NCBI GenBank assembly: GCA_900759225.1
Contig: CAAEUM010000084.1
Coordinates: forward strand, 1-13,163
Length of the DNA: 13,163 bases
Direction: 5' to 3'
DNA from: Lachnospiraceae bacterium
GTDB lineage: Bacteria; Bacillota; Clostridia; Lachnospirales; Lachnospiraceae
Within the stretch, counting starts at the first letter, position 1; the number at the start of each line of letters is the position of its first letter. Positions 1 through 7,156 of this stretch are shown one piece after another. The notes under the pieces were generated by a model. It made no database searches. It saw nothing but the letters and a program-made list of their open reading frames with translations, and was not told the origin of the DNA. A program made the translations under genes and the position numbers.

Positions 1-42
1 CTGCGTCCAATTCAGTATCTGGAAGAACTATTAGAAGCTTAA
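1..42 (+). CDS. C-terminal fragment of an unidentified protein
   Basis: Frame 1 is open from the first base and reads 13 residues, LRPIQYLEELLEA, ending in TAA at 40-42. It is probably the end of a gene that begins outside the window. The residues suggest an amphipathic C-terminal helix, but this is too short to assign a family. In Bacillus-type genomes the genes before metS/metG are often rsmI or abrB, but nothing here confirms either. No terminator is visible between this stop and the metG promoter. The fragment could also be a chance open frame. Confidence 0.4.
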   Translation: MRPIQYLEELLEA

Positions 43-113
43 AAGATAGCCGGAAACAGAATTGGTGATGGATAATCATTCATGCGTTTGTCCTGAAGTT
101 AAAGGGCCTGCTC

Positions 114-142
114 TTGACGAAAATACAGGAAACGCTTATACT
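114..142 (+). promoter_or_regulatory. Sigma-A-type promoter for metG
   Basis: The -35 box TTGACG (114-119) and -10 box TATACT (137-142) are separated by exactly 17 bases. Transcription would start near 149, giving a leader of about 55 bases. The leader contains a small inverted repeat, AGACAG (157-162) with CTGTCT (173-178). No T-box-like leader is seen, and the leader is too short to hold one. Confidence 0.65.
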
Positions 143-203
143 TAAAGGTACGAAAAAGACAGGCAAAAGGCGCTGTCTCACAGAAAAGAAGAGGGAAATG
201 ATT

Positions 204-2177
204 ATGTGTAAGGATTGTAAGAAGCCATATTACATTACAACAGCCATTGCGTATGCCTCCGGCAAGCCCCATATCGGCAACACCTACGAGATCGTGCTGG
301 CTGACAGTATTGCAAGATTTAAGAGAGCTCAGGGTTATGATGTATTTTTCCAGACAGGTACAGATGAGCATGGGCAGAAAATAGAGGAAAAGGCTCAGGC
401 TGCAGGCATCACTCCGCAGGAATTTGTAGATAATGCAGCAGCTGAGATCAAGCGTATCTGGGATTTAATGAATACCTCTTATGATAAATTTATCCGTACA
501 ACCGATAAGGATCATGAAGCCCAGGTTCAGAAAATCTTTAAGAAGCTGTACGATAAGGGAGATATTTATAAGGGCTATTATGAAGGGCTGTACTGTACGC
601 CATGCGAATCCTTCTTTACAGAATCACAGCTGGTAGACGGCAAGTGCCCGGATTGCGGCAGAGAAGTAAAACCTGCAAAAGAGGAGGCTTATTTCTTCCG
701 CATGAGCAAATATGCTCCAAAGCTGATCGAATACATCAATGAACATCCGGAATTTATCCAGCCTGTTTCCAGAAAGAATGAAATGATGAACAATTTTCTG
801 CTTCCGGGACTTCAGGATCTGTGCGTGTCCAGAACAACCTTCAGCTGGGGTATTCCTGTTTCCTTTGACCCGAAGCATGTTACCTATGTATGGCTGGATG
901 CCCTTACAAACTATATTACCGGAATCGGCTATGACTGTGATGGAAATAACGGAGAGAGCTTTGCAAAATACTGGCCTGCAGATCTTCATCTGATCGGAAA
1001 GGACATTATCCGTTTCCATACAATCTATTGGCCAATCTTTTTGATGGCTCTGGATATCCCTCTTCCAAAGCAGGTATTTGGACATCCATGGCTGCTTCAG
1101 GGCGACGGAAAGATGAGCAAGTCCAAGGGAAATGTGCTTTATGCAGATACCCTTACCGATTTCTTTGGCGTAGATGCAGTGCGTTACTTTGTGCTTCATG
1201 AAATGCCATTTGAAAATGACGGCGTTATTTCCTGGGAATTAATGGTGGAGCGTATGAACTCTGACCTGGCAAATATTTTAGGAAACCTGGTAAACCGTAC
1301 AATTTCCATGACAAATAAGTATTTCGACGGTATTGCCGCAGACAAGGGAGTCAGCGAGGAAGTAGACCAGGATCTGAAGTCAGTCGTACTGGATGAAGTG
1401 AAAAAAGCATGTGCAAAAATGGAACAGCTGCGTGTGGCAGATGCAATTACAGAAATTTTTGGCATTTTCAGAAGATGTAACAAGTATATCGATGAAACAA
1501 CACCATGGACACTGGCAAAGGACGAGGCAAAGAAGGATCGTCTGTCTACTGTACTTTATAACCTGGTGGAGGCAATTACCATCGGCGCTTCCCTGTTAGA
1601 GCCGTTTATGCCGGAAACCTCTGCAAAGATCCTGGCACAGTTAAATACAGACAGGCGTGAGCTGTCCAGCATGGAGGCCTTTGGGCTCTATCCGTCCGGC
1701 AATCAGGTAACGGACAAGCCGGAAATCCTGTTTGCCAGAATGGACATCAAAGAAGTGCTGGAGAAGGTGGAGGCTATGAAGCCTGCCGCAGAACCGGCAA
1801 AGGAGGAGACTCCTGCAGAGGAAGAGGACGGTATTGATATTGAGGCAAAGCCGGAGATCACATACGATGATTTTGCCAAGCTTCAGTTCCAGGTTGGTGA
1901 GATCGTGAAATGCGAGGCTGTAGCGAAATCAAAGAAGCTTCTCTGTTCCCAGGTAAAGATTGGAAATCAGACAAGACAGATTTTAAGCGGAATTAAGGCT
2001 CATTATTCACCAGAAGAGATGGTGGGCAAAAAGGTTATGGTCGTAACGAATTTAAAGCCTGCAAAGCTTGCAGGAATGGTATCTGAGGGAATGATCCTGT
2101 GTGCAGAGGATGCAGACGGAAACTTATCCCTTATGGTTCCGGAAAAGAAAATGCCGTCCGGCGCAGAAATCTGCTAG
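204..2177 (+). CDS. metG: Methionyl-tRNA synthetase
   Basis: Charges tRNA-Met (initiator and elongator) with methionine in the cytoplasm; a class I aminoacyl-tRNA synthetase. The class I signatures are visible: HIGN at about residues 23-26 of the 657-residue product and KMSKS at about 303-307. A zinc knuckle with four cysteines (about 131, 134, 148, 151; CTPC...CPDC) sits in the connective peptide. The acidic Ala/Glu/Pro-rich stretch around 525-550 is a linker to a C-terminal tRNA-binding OB fold (about 552-657; LQFQVGEIV...GMILCAE), as in dimeric bacterial MetRS. The frame is open upstream to 114, but that TTG is the promoter -35 box. ATG 204 lies 8 bases after GAGGG (191-195) and begins just before the conserved YYITTAIAYASGKPHIG; ATG 198 is the alternative. 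The gene is followed by tatD and rsmA, the order seen around metS in Bacillus. Confidence 0.96.
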   Translation: MCKDCKKPYYITTAIAYASGKPHIGNTYEIVLADSIARFKRAQGYDVFFQTGTDEHGQKIEEKAQAAGITPQEFVDNAAAEIKRIWDLMNTSYDKFIRTTDKDHEAQVQKIFKKLYDKGDIYKGYYEGLYCTPCESFFTESQLVDGKCPDCGREVKPAKEEAYFFRMSKYAPKLIEYINEHPEFIQPVSRKNEMMNNFLLPGLQDLCVSRTTFSWGIPVSFDPKHVTYVWLDALTNYITGIGYDCDGNNGESFAKYWPADLHLIGKDIIRFHTIYWPIFLMALDIPLPKQVFGHPWLLQGDGKMSKSKGNVLYADTLTDFFGVDAVRYFVLHEMPFENDGVISWELMVERMNSDLANILGNLVNRTISMTNKYFDGIAADKGVSEEVDQDLKSVVLDEVKKACAKMEQLRVADAITEIFGIFRRCNKYIDETTPWTLAKDEAKKDRLSTVLYNLVEAITIGASLLEPFMPETSAKILAQLNTDRRELSSMEAFGLYPSGNQVTDKPEILFARMDIKEVLEKVEAMKPAAEPAKEETPAEEEDGIDIEAKPEITYDDFAKLQFQVGEIVKCEAVAKSKKLLCSQVKIGNQTRQILSGIKAHYSPEEMVGKKVMVVTNLKPAKLAGMVSEGMILCAEDADGNLSLMVPEKKMPSGAEIC

Positions 2178-2214
2178 GAATTTAAAAACGGCAGATAACG
2201 AATGACATTGGCGT

Positions 2215-2254
2215 GGGGGCTGTCGCGAAAAAAGGTTGGTTGCGGCAGTCCCCC
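2215..2254 (+). terminator. Stem-loop between metG and tatD, possible attenuating terminator
   Basis: The arms GGGGGCTGTCGC (2215-2226) and GCGGCAGTCCCCC (2242-2254) form a GC-rich, slightly bulged stem with a loop of about 15 bases. Only GTTTTA follows, so the U-tract is weak. It may cause partial termination or act as an mRNA processing or stability element separating metG from tatD. Confidence 0.45.
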
Positions 2255-2278
2255 GTTTTATCAGAGGGAATAGATGAT

Positions 2279-3052
2279 ATGATTTTTGATACCCATGCAC
2301 ATTATGATGATGAAAAATTTGATGAGGACAGGGAAATCCTTCTGCCGGGCCTTGCAAAAGCCGGAATTGGTGCAGTTGTAAATGTGGCGGCCAGTATGGA
2401 GAGCTGCTGGACAACCCTGGAGCTTATAAAACAGTATCCCTGGATGTACGGGGCACTGGGAGTACATCCCAGTGAGAGCCGTCCTCTTACAGAGGAGGAT
2501 ATAGACTGGATTGAGGCGCAGTGCCGCAGCAATCAGGAGAAGATCCGGGCAGTGGGTGAGATTGGCCTGGATTATTACTGGGAAGAGCCGGAGCATGAAA
2601 TACAGAAAAAATGGTTTGTGCGTCAGCTGGAGCTGGCAAAAGGCCTGTCCCTTCCGGTTATTATCCACAGCCGGGATGCGGCAAAGGATACGCTGGATAT
2701 CATGAAGGGGGAAAAGGCAGGAGACATTGGCGGCGTTATCCACTGCTTTTCCTACGGCACAGAGATGGCCCGGGAATATCTGAATATGGGCTTTTTTATA
2801 GGTGTAGGCGGTGTCGTTACCTTTAATAATGCAAAGAAATTAAAGGAAGTAGTGGAGTATGTGCCGCTGTCTTCCATTGTCCTTGAAACAGACTGCCCTT
2901 ATCTGGCTCCTGTGCCTAACCGGGGAAAGCGTAATTCCTCCCGGAATCTCCCCTATGTGGCGGAAGCCATCAGCCAGATTAAAGGAATCGGGTGGGAAGA
3001 GGTGGAGCGCATCACCTGGGAAAATGCCATGAGGCTGTATAGGCTTTCATAA
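2279..3052 (+). CDS. tatD: TatD family metal-dependent hydrolase (DNase)
   Basis: A 257-residue TIM-barrel metallohydrolase of the amidohydrolase superfamily; characterised relatives are Mg-dependent 3'-5' DNases/exonucleases. All the family metal-ligand blocks are present: the N-terminal HxH in FDTHAHYD (about residues 3-10), the glutamate in GEIGLDYYW, PVIIHSRDA, GVIHCFSYG and the C-terminal LETDCPYLAP. The length matches the family (about 255-260). ATG 2279 was chosen because it places the HxH motif at the very N-terminus and lies downstream of AGAGGG (2263-2268); the frame stays open to about 2213 but encodes a non-conserved GC-hairpin sequence. rsmA starts 22 bases after the stop. The exact physiological substrate is unknown from sequence. 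Confidence 0.93.
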   Translation: MIFDTHAHYDDEKFDEDREILLPGLAKAGIGAVVNVAASMESCWTTLELIKQYPWMYGALGVHPSESRPLTEEDIDWIEAQCRSNQEKIRAVGEIGLDYYWEEPEHEIQKKWFVRQLELAKGLSLPVIIHSRDAAKDTLDIMKGEKAGDIGGVIHCFSYGTEMAREYLNMGFFIGVGGVVTFNNAKKLKEVVEYVPLSSIVLETDCPYLAPVPNRGKRNSSRNLPYVAEAISQIKGIGWEEVERITWENAMRLYRLS

Positions 3053-3074
3053 GAGCAAAAGAAAGGATATAAAT

Positions 3075-3947
3075 ATGGCAACACTGGGAAATCCAAAAAA
3101 TACCATAGAAATCATACAAAAATATCAGTTCGCCTTTCAGAAAAAGTTCGGACAGAATTTTCTGATCGATACCCATGTTCTGGACAAAATTATTGATGCG
3201 GCTGGGATTACCGCAGAGGACTGTGTGCTGGAAATCGGGCCGGGAATCGGCACCATGACCCAGTATCTTGCAGAACATGCCAGACAGGTGGTGGCAGTGG
3301 AGATTGATAAAAATTTGCTGCCCATCCTGGCGGAAACACTGAAGGACTACTCGAATGTAACAGTGATCAACCAGGATATCCTGAAGGTGGATATGAACCA
3401 GCTGGTGCAGGAATATAATCAGGGCCGCCCTGTTAAGGTGGTGGCAAATCTGCCCTACTATATTACAACCCCTATTATTATGGGACTTTTTGAGAGCGGC
3501 GTCCCGATTGAAAATATTACGGTCATGGTTCAGAAAGAGGTGGCAGACCGGATGCAGGTGGGCCCGGGCTCTAAGGACTACGGAGCCCTGTCACTGGCTG
3601 TGCAGTATTATGCAAAGCCCTATATTGTGGCAAATGTGCCGCCTAACTGCTTTATCCCCCGTCCTAATGTGGGCTCTGCCGTAATCCGGCTTACCAGGTA
3701 TCAGGAGCCGCCGGTGCAGGTGGATGACCCGAAGCTTATGTTTAAGCTTATAAGGGCCTCCTTTAATCAGCGCCGGAAAACACTGCAGAACGGGCTTAAT
3801 AATTCACCGGAGCTTTCTTTTTCAAAGGAAACCATAGCGGCTGCGATTAAGAGTATGGGCCTTCCGGCAGCTGTGCGGGGAGAGGCGCTCACATTGGAGC
3901 AGTTTGCAGGGCTGGCTAATTATCTGCATCAGTTTAAGGGCGTATAG
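3075..3947 (+). CDS. rsmA: 16S rRNA (adenine1518-N6/adenine1519-N6)-dimethyltransferase
   Basis: Dimethylates two adjacent adenines in the 3'-terminal hairpin of 16S rRNA (A1518/A1519, E. coli numbering) using S-adenosylmethionine, a late step in 30S assembly; loss gives kasugamycin resistance. The 290-residue protein shows the KsgA/Dim1 signatures: KKFGQNFLID (about 23-32), the SAM loop LEIGPGIGT (about 52-60), the acidic ribose-binding region AVEID (about 74-78), catalytic NLPYYI (125-130) and FNQRRKTLQNGL (about 230-241). The start has AAAGGA about 9 bases upstream and the length is typical. In Bacillus rnmV lies between tatD and ksgA; here the 22-base gap excludes it. Confidence 0.96.
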   Translation: MATLGNPKNTIEIIQKYQFAFQKKFGQNFLIDTHVLDKIIDAAGITAEDCVLEIGPGIGTMTQYLAEHARQVVAVEIDKNLLPILAETLKDYSNVTVINQDILKVDMNQLVQEYNQGRPVKVVANLPYYITTPIIMGLFESGVPIENITVMVQKEVADRMQVGPGSKDYGALSLAVQYYAKPYIVANVPPNCFIPRPNVGSAVIRLTRYQEPPVQVDDPKLMFKLIRASFNQRRKTLQNGLNNSPELSFSKETIAAAIKSMGLPAAVRGEALTLEQFAGLANYLHQFKGV

Positions 3948-3992
3948 TTACATCAAAACTGCGGCACCCTAAGAGGAAAGGAAGGTGGCAGT

Positions 3993-5759
3993 ATGAAAAA
4001 TAAAGACAGAAGCAGAAAGATTCTTATGGCAGCAGGTGTCCTTCTGGCAGCTGGGGTTACAGCAAAGGAAATCTCCCGCCATAGGAAGAAACGTAAAAGG
4101 GAACGGATGACAGCGATCGATGAAGCTGTATTGAGAAACCGCGATTATGGGGAACGCAGGGCCTTCCTGATTGGAGGCGGACTGGCATCTATGGCTGCGG
4201 CTGCCTATCTTGTGCGTGACTGTTATTTTCCGGGAAAACAGATAACCATTTATGAAGGAATGCATATCCTGGGAGGAAGCAATGACGGCCTGGGGAATGC
4301 AAAAACAGGATTTGTATGCCGGGGCGGCCGTATGCTTAATGAAGAAACCTATGAGAATTTCTGGGAGCTGTTTGATTCCATCCCTTCACTGGCAAAACCG
4401 GGAAAGAGTGTAACACAGGAGATCTTAGACTTCGACCGCAGGCACCCTACCTGTGCGAAAGCAAGGCTGGTGGATTCAAAGGGGAAGATCCTCGATGCAA
4501 GATCCATGGGCCTTAACCACTGGGACCGCATGGCACTCCTGCGTCTTATGGCAACGGATGAAAAGAAGCTGGATAATCTTACCATACAGGACTGGTTTAA
4601 AGAGACACCTCATATTTTCCAGACGAATTTCTGGTATATGTGGCAGACCACCTTTGCATTCCAGAAATGGAGCAGCCTCTTCGAATTCAAGCGTTATATG
4701 AAGCGTATGCTGTTTGAATTTACGCGGATCGACACGCTGGAGGGGGTTACAAGGACGCCCCTGAACCAGTATGACAGCCTTATAAGGCCGCTGGAAAGCT
4801 ATCTGCGCCATGCAGGTGTTAATTTCGTGGAAAACTGCCAGGTGACTGATATCGATTTTGCGGATGGGCCGGGGATTACGGCGAAAACCCTTTATTTAAA
4901 GCGCAGGCTCCAGGAGGAGGATTCCAGGGTAGAGTCCTTTGTCTTTGAAAAGGCTGTTTTAAATCCCGATGATATCTGTATTATGACAAATGCCTGCATG
5001 ACAGACAGTGCTTCGCTGGGCGATTTGGAGCACAAAGCGCCTGAGCCGGAAAAGAAGCCTTTAAGCGGGGAGTTATGGAACAAGATATCTTTAAAGAAGC
5101 CGGGCTTTGGTGATCCTGAGGTATTTTTTGGAAAGCCGGAGGAAAGCGGATGGCTCAGCTTTACGGTTACCTGCCATGGGGATGCCATCTTAAAGGCCAT
5201 TGAAGCTTTTTCAGGCAATAAGCCGGGCAGCGGCGCCCTTATGACCTTTAAGGATTCCGGATGGCTTATGAGCAGCGTAGTTGCAGCCCAGCCTCATTTT
5301 GTAAACCAGCCGGAGGATGTAACTGTGTTCTGGGGTTACGGCCTTTCAATCTACGCAGAGGGCGATCATGTGAAAAAGCCTATGCGTGATTGTACCGGAA
5401 GGGAGATCCTGACGGAATACCTTCATCAGCTTCATATTCCGGAGGAACGGATACAAATGCTTATGGCAACGGTGATCAATGTGATTCCCTGCTATATGCC
5501 TTATGTGGATGCTCAGTTTCAGCCAAGGAAAATGATAGACCGGCCAAAGGTAATACCGTCTGGTTCCGTAAATTTCGCCATGGCCAGCCAGTTTGTGGAG
5601 ATTCCGGAAGACATGGTATTTACAGAGGAGTATTCAGTGCGAGCTGCCAGGATGGCAGTTTACGGGCTGATGGATATTAAAAAGGAGGTTTGTCCTGTAA
5701 CGCCTTACTGGAAGCGTCCTGTGGTGCTTCTTAAGGCCGCTGTAAAAGCTTACAGATAA
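3993..5759 (+). CDS. ohyA: Oleate hydratase (FAD-dependent, MCRA family)
   Basis: Family members add water across the cis-9 double bond of oleic and related unsaturated acids to give 10-hydroxystearate-type products, detoxifying host or dietary fatty acids. The 588-residue product has a dinucleotide-binding glycine-rich loop (IGGGLASMAAAAYL, about 60-73), an acidic strand end (ITIYE, about 84-88), a second glycine motif ILGGSNDG (92-99), the family segment RGGRMLNEETYENFWELF (about 110-127) with candidate catalytic glutamates, and NFWYMWQTTFAFQ (about 212-224). Before the conserved core are about 50 extra residues: a hydrophobic stretch at about 9-24 followed by a highly basic RHRKKRKRER segment. 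This resembles a membrane anchor with a positive-inside flank and is unlike the classical soluble enzymes. A GGAAAGGAAGG-rich ribosome-binding region (about 3974-3985) precedes ATG. The gene lies 45 bases after rsmA and 17 before the next gene. The family is clear; substrate preference is inferred. Confidence 0.92.
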   Translation: MKNKDRSRKILMAAGVLLAAGVTAKEISRHRKKRKRERMTAIDEAVLRNRDYGERRAFLIGGGLASMAAAAYLVRDCYFPGKQITIYEGMHILGGSNDGLGNAKTGFVCRGGRMLNEETYENFWELFDSIPSLAKPGKSVTQEILDFDRRHPTCAKARLVDSKGKILDARSMGLNHWDRMALLRLMATDEKKLDNLTIQDWFKETPHIFQTNFWYMWQTTFAFQKWSSLFEFKRYMKRMLFEFTRIDTLEGVTRTPLNQYDSLIRPLESYLRHAGVNFVENCQVTDIDFADGPGITAKTLYLKRRLQEEDSRVESFVFEKAVLNPDDICIMTNACMTDSASLGDLEHKAPEPEKKPLSGELWNKISLKKPGFGDPEVFFGKPEESGWLSFTVTCHGDAILKAIEAFSGNKPGSGALMTFKDSGWLMSSVVAAQPHFVNQPEDVTVFWGYGLSIYAEGDHVKKPMRDCTGREILTEYLHQLHIPEERIQMLMATVINVIPCYMPYVDAQFQPRKMIDRPKVIPSGSVNFAMASQFVEIPEDMVFTEEYSVRAARMAVYGLMDIKKEVCPVTPYWKRPVVLLKAAVKAYR

Positions 5760-5776
5760 TGGGACAGGAGAGATAA

Positions 5777-6154
5777 GTGATATTTATTGGAGGTATCAGC
5801 CAGGGCCAGAAGGCCCTGGATTATGTAAAAACAGTTATATGCAGCTGCTGCGGGAGTTATGGGCGGTATGAGGTCATAATGACATATATGTACTTCAGCT
5901 TTTTCTTTATCCCGCTGTTTAAATGGAACCGGCGCTTTTATGTGAAGATGACCTGCTGCAATACGGTGTACGAGCTGGATCCCCAGGTGGGCATGGACAT
6001 TTTAAAGGGACGTCCCACCGATATCGCCCAGTCGGATCTGACCCTGGTGCAGAAGGGGGAGGCACCTAAATGGCAGAAAACCTGCGGAAACTGCGGCTAC
6101 AGCACAGAGGAGGAGTTCGACTTCTGCCCGAAATGCGGCAAACCGCTGCGGTAA
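5777..6154 (+). CDS. Small double zinc-ribbon protein
   Basis: A 125-residue protein of unknown function. The first part resembles the zinc-ribbon_15-type family: MIFIGG near the N-terminus, cysteines at 22, 24 and 25, a central aromatic stretch containing FFIPLFKWNRRFYVKMTCC (about 42-61), then CC at 60-61. A second, classical C-terminal zinc ribbon is formed by CGNCG (103-107) and CPKCG (117-121). The central FSFFFIPLF stretch is hydrophobic and could contact the membrane, but it is short. GTG 5777 is the start: AGGAG (5766-5770) is 6 bases upstream and the next in-frame ATG would remove the first ribbon. The 17-base gap after the oleate hydratase stop suggests co-transcription. No catalytic motif is visible, so the role could be metal, nucleic-acid or protein binding. 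Confidence 0.78.
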   Translation: MIFIGGISQGQKALDYVKTVICSCCGSYGRYEVIMTYMYFSFFFIPLFKWNRRFYVKMTCCNTVYELDPQVGMDILKGRPTDIAQSDLTLVQKGEAPKWQKTCGNCGYSTEEEFDFCPKCGKPLR

Positions 6155-6195
6155 AAGCAGCTTTTTACAGGGAAGCGCCTTGCGAGTAACAGTTC

Positions 6196-6244
6196 AGCTA
6201 AGGGGTATCTTCTTAGTGCGGCTGCATCACACTAAGAATTAGCT
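6196..6244. repeat. Nested inverted repeat abutting the thi promoter
   Basis: A perfect 9-base inverted repeat, TTCTTAGTG (6210-6218) and CACTAAGAA (6230-6238) with an 11-base loop, is flanked by a second pair, AGCTAA (6196-6201) and TTAGCT (6239-6244), with an 8-base unpaired stretch on the left. The right arm runs into the first T of the thi -35 box. There is no U-tract on either strand, so it is not a classical terminator. It could be an operator, the 3' end structure of the upstream transcript, or a repeat remnant. Confidence 0.55.
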
Positions 6245-6272
6245 TGACAGAGGCGGCGGCCAGTGCTATGCT
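6244..6272 (+). promoter_or_regulatory. Sigma-A-type promoter of the thi operon
   Basis: The -35 box TTGACA (6244-6249) and -10 box TATGCT (6267-6272) have a 17-base spacer. The predicted start near 6279 falls at the 5' end of the TPP aptamer, as expected for a riboswitch leader. Confidence 0.75.
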
Positions 6273-6275
6273 GTG

Positions 6276-6371
6276 ACATAACAGGGAGCTTGTGAAGCAG
6301 GCTGAGAGGAAGTAATCAAACTTCGACCGATTGTACCTGATTTGGGTAATGCCAACGTAGGGAAATATGGA
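6276..6371 (+). promoter_or_regulatory. TPP (THI-box) riboswitch aptamer
   Basis: The conserved THI-box blocks appear in order: AGGGAGC (about 6283-6289), GGCTGAGAGG (6300-6309) with the pyrimidine-sensing CTGAGA, CTTCGACC (6321-6328), then ACCTGATTTGGGTAATGCC (about 6335-6353) and AACGTAGGGAA (6354-6364). A short P1 helix can form from CATA (about 6277-6280) and TATG (6366-6369). Bound thiamin pyrophosphate should switch the downstream thiW-thiM-thiE genes off. The aptamer 3' strand can instead pair with the downstream terminator arm. Confidence 0.95.
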
Positions 6372-6402
6372 ATACTGCTGTTTTAGGCGGTTGTGTAAGA
6401 AT

Positions 6403-6431
6403 GTCCATTTCCCCTGGGAATGGGCTTTTTT
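6403..6431 (+). terminator. Riboswitch-controlled intrinsic terminator
   Basis: GTCCATTTCCC (6403-6413) pairs with GGGAATGGGC (6416-6425), with one bulged T, and is followed by six T residues (6426-6431). This is the expression platform. Its left arm (TCCATTTCCC, 6404-6413) is also complementary to GGGAAATATGGA (6360-6371) at the end of the aptamer, so terminator and antiterminator are mutually exclusive. Confidence 0.9.
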
Positions 6432-6513
6432 ATATCATTAGGAAGGTCATATACATTCAGATACAGATACAGGAGGTTTTTGGCCAAACCCTGAAAAAGG
6501 AGGAAATGGTGTA

Positions 6514-7050
6514 ATGAAGGTTAATGTAAAGAAATTGGCGGTAAGTGCAATGCTAGTGGCAGTGGCAGTGTCACTGTCGGGATTTTCAATCCCTATTGGA
6601 GCATCTAAATGTTTTCCCATACAGCACCTTTCCAATGTGATCGCAGGTGTATTTTTAGGCCCCTGGTACGGTGTGGCTATGGCATTCTGTACTTCCCTTA
6701 TCCGCAATCTGATGGGAACCGGAAGCCTGCTGGCGTTTCCAGGAAGCATGATCGGCGCATATCTCTGCGGAGCGGTGTATCAGCGTTTTGGAAAGTTGAC
6801 ACTGGCCTATGCAGGTGAGGTATTCGGAACTGGGATTATCGGAGGTATTCTGTGCTATCCAGTCGCAACCCTGCTGATGGGAAAGGAAGCAGCTTTATTT
6901 GCTTATGTAATGCCCTTCCTTATGAGTACATTATGTGGTACGATCATGGCAGCCTTCCTGGTTGGCGTCCTGTATAAGTCAGGAGCATTTCAGTACCTGC
7001 AGAATATGCTGGAGGGCGATTCAACTATGGGGAGAGTAATCGGAAAATAA
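6514..7050 (+). CDS. thiW: ECF transporter S component ThiW (hydroxyethylthiazole uptake)
   Basis: A 178-residue integral membrane protein with about five to six hydrophobic segments, starting with VKKLAVSAMLVAVAVSLSGF (about 5-24). The blocks PIGASKCFPIQHLSNVIAGVFLGP and SLLAFPGSMIGAYLCG are typical of ThiW. As the substrate-binding S component it should work with a shared energizing module (EcfA/EcfA'/EcfT), which is not in this window. Position directly behind a TPP riboswitch and before thiM and thiE supports import of the thiazole precursor hydroxyethylthiazole. ATG 6514 follows AAGGAGG (6497-6503) by 10 bases. A second AGGAGG lies at 6471-6476 in the leader without an associated gene. 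Confidence 0.92.
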   Translation: MKVNVKKLAVSAMLVAVAVSLSGFSIPIGASKCFPIQHLSNVIAGVFLGPWYGVAMAFCTSLIRNLMGTGSLLAFPGSMIGAYLCGAVYQRFGKLTLAYAGEVFGTGIIGGILCYPVATLLMGKEAALFAYVMPFLMSTLCGTIMAAFLVGVLYKSGAFQYLQNMLEGDSTMGRVIGK

Positions 7051-7138
7051 GCTTAGCGAGGATGCGCACTCGCGGGAAGCTGTAGTATGTCGCAAGCGAC
7101 CGCGCTCGGCGCGAGAGTTCGCAAGAGAACTCTTTTTT
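7051..7138 (+). terminator. Four tandem hairpins ending in an intrinsic terminator between thiW and thiM
   Basis: Directly after the thiW stop come four consecutive inverted repeats. They are GCGAG/CTCGC (7056-7060, 7069-7073), flanked by GCTT/AAGC; GTCGC/GCGAC (7089-7093, 7096-7100); CGCGC/GCGCG (7101-7105, 7109-7113); and AGAGTTC/GAACTCT (7114-7120, 7127-7133) followed by a T-run (7133-7138). The last is a textbook terminator inside the operon. No promoter fits between it and thiM, so thiM-thiE should depend on read-through or control at this point. Confidence 0.75.
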
Positions 7139-7156
7139 ATAATTGAGGAATTGAAT

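Noticed and set aside
114..203. Extended metG N-terminus starting at TTG 114
   Set aside because: That codon is part of a good -35 box, and the added 30 residues are Lys/Arg-rich and non-conserved; the ribosome-binding site fits ATG 204.
624..1199. 191-residue open frame antisense to metG
   Set aside because: It lies fully opposite a certain gene, shows no recognisable family or ribosome-binding site, and reads as a reverse-frame shadow.
6471..6494. Leader mini-ORF TTG-GCC-AAA-CCC-TGA after the extra AGGAGG in the thiW leader
   Set aside because: The spacing from the AGGAGG to TTG is only 3 bases and four codons give no testable signal; kept only as an unexplained second ribosome-binding-like site.
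7051..7138. tRNA or CRISPR-like array in the thiW-thiM gap
   Set aside because: No cloverleaf, T-loop or CCA end is present, and the hairpins differ from each other, so they are not direct repeats with spacers.
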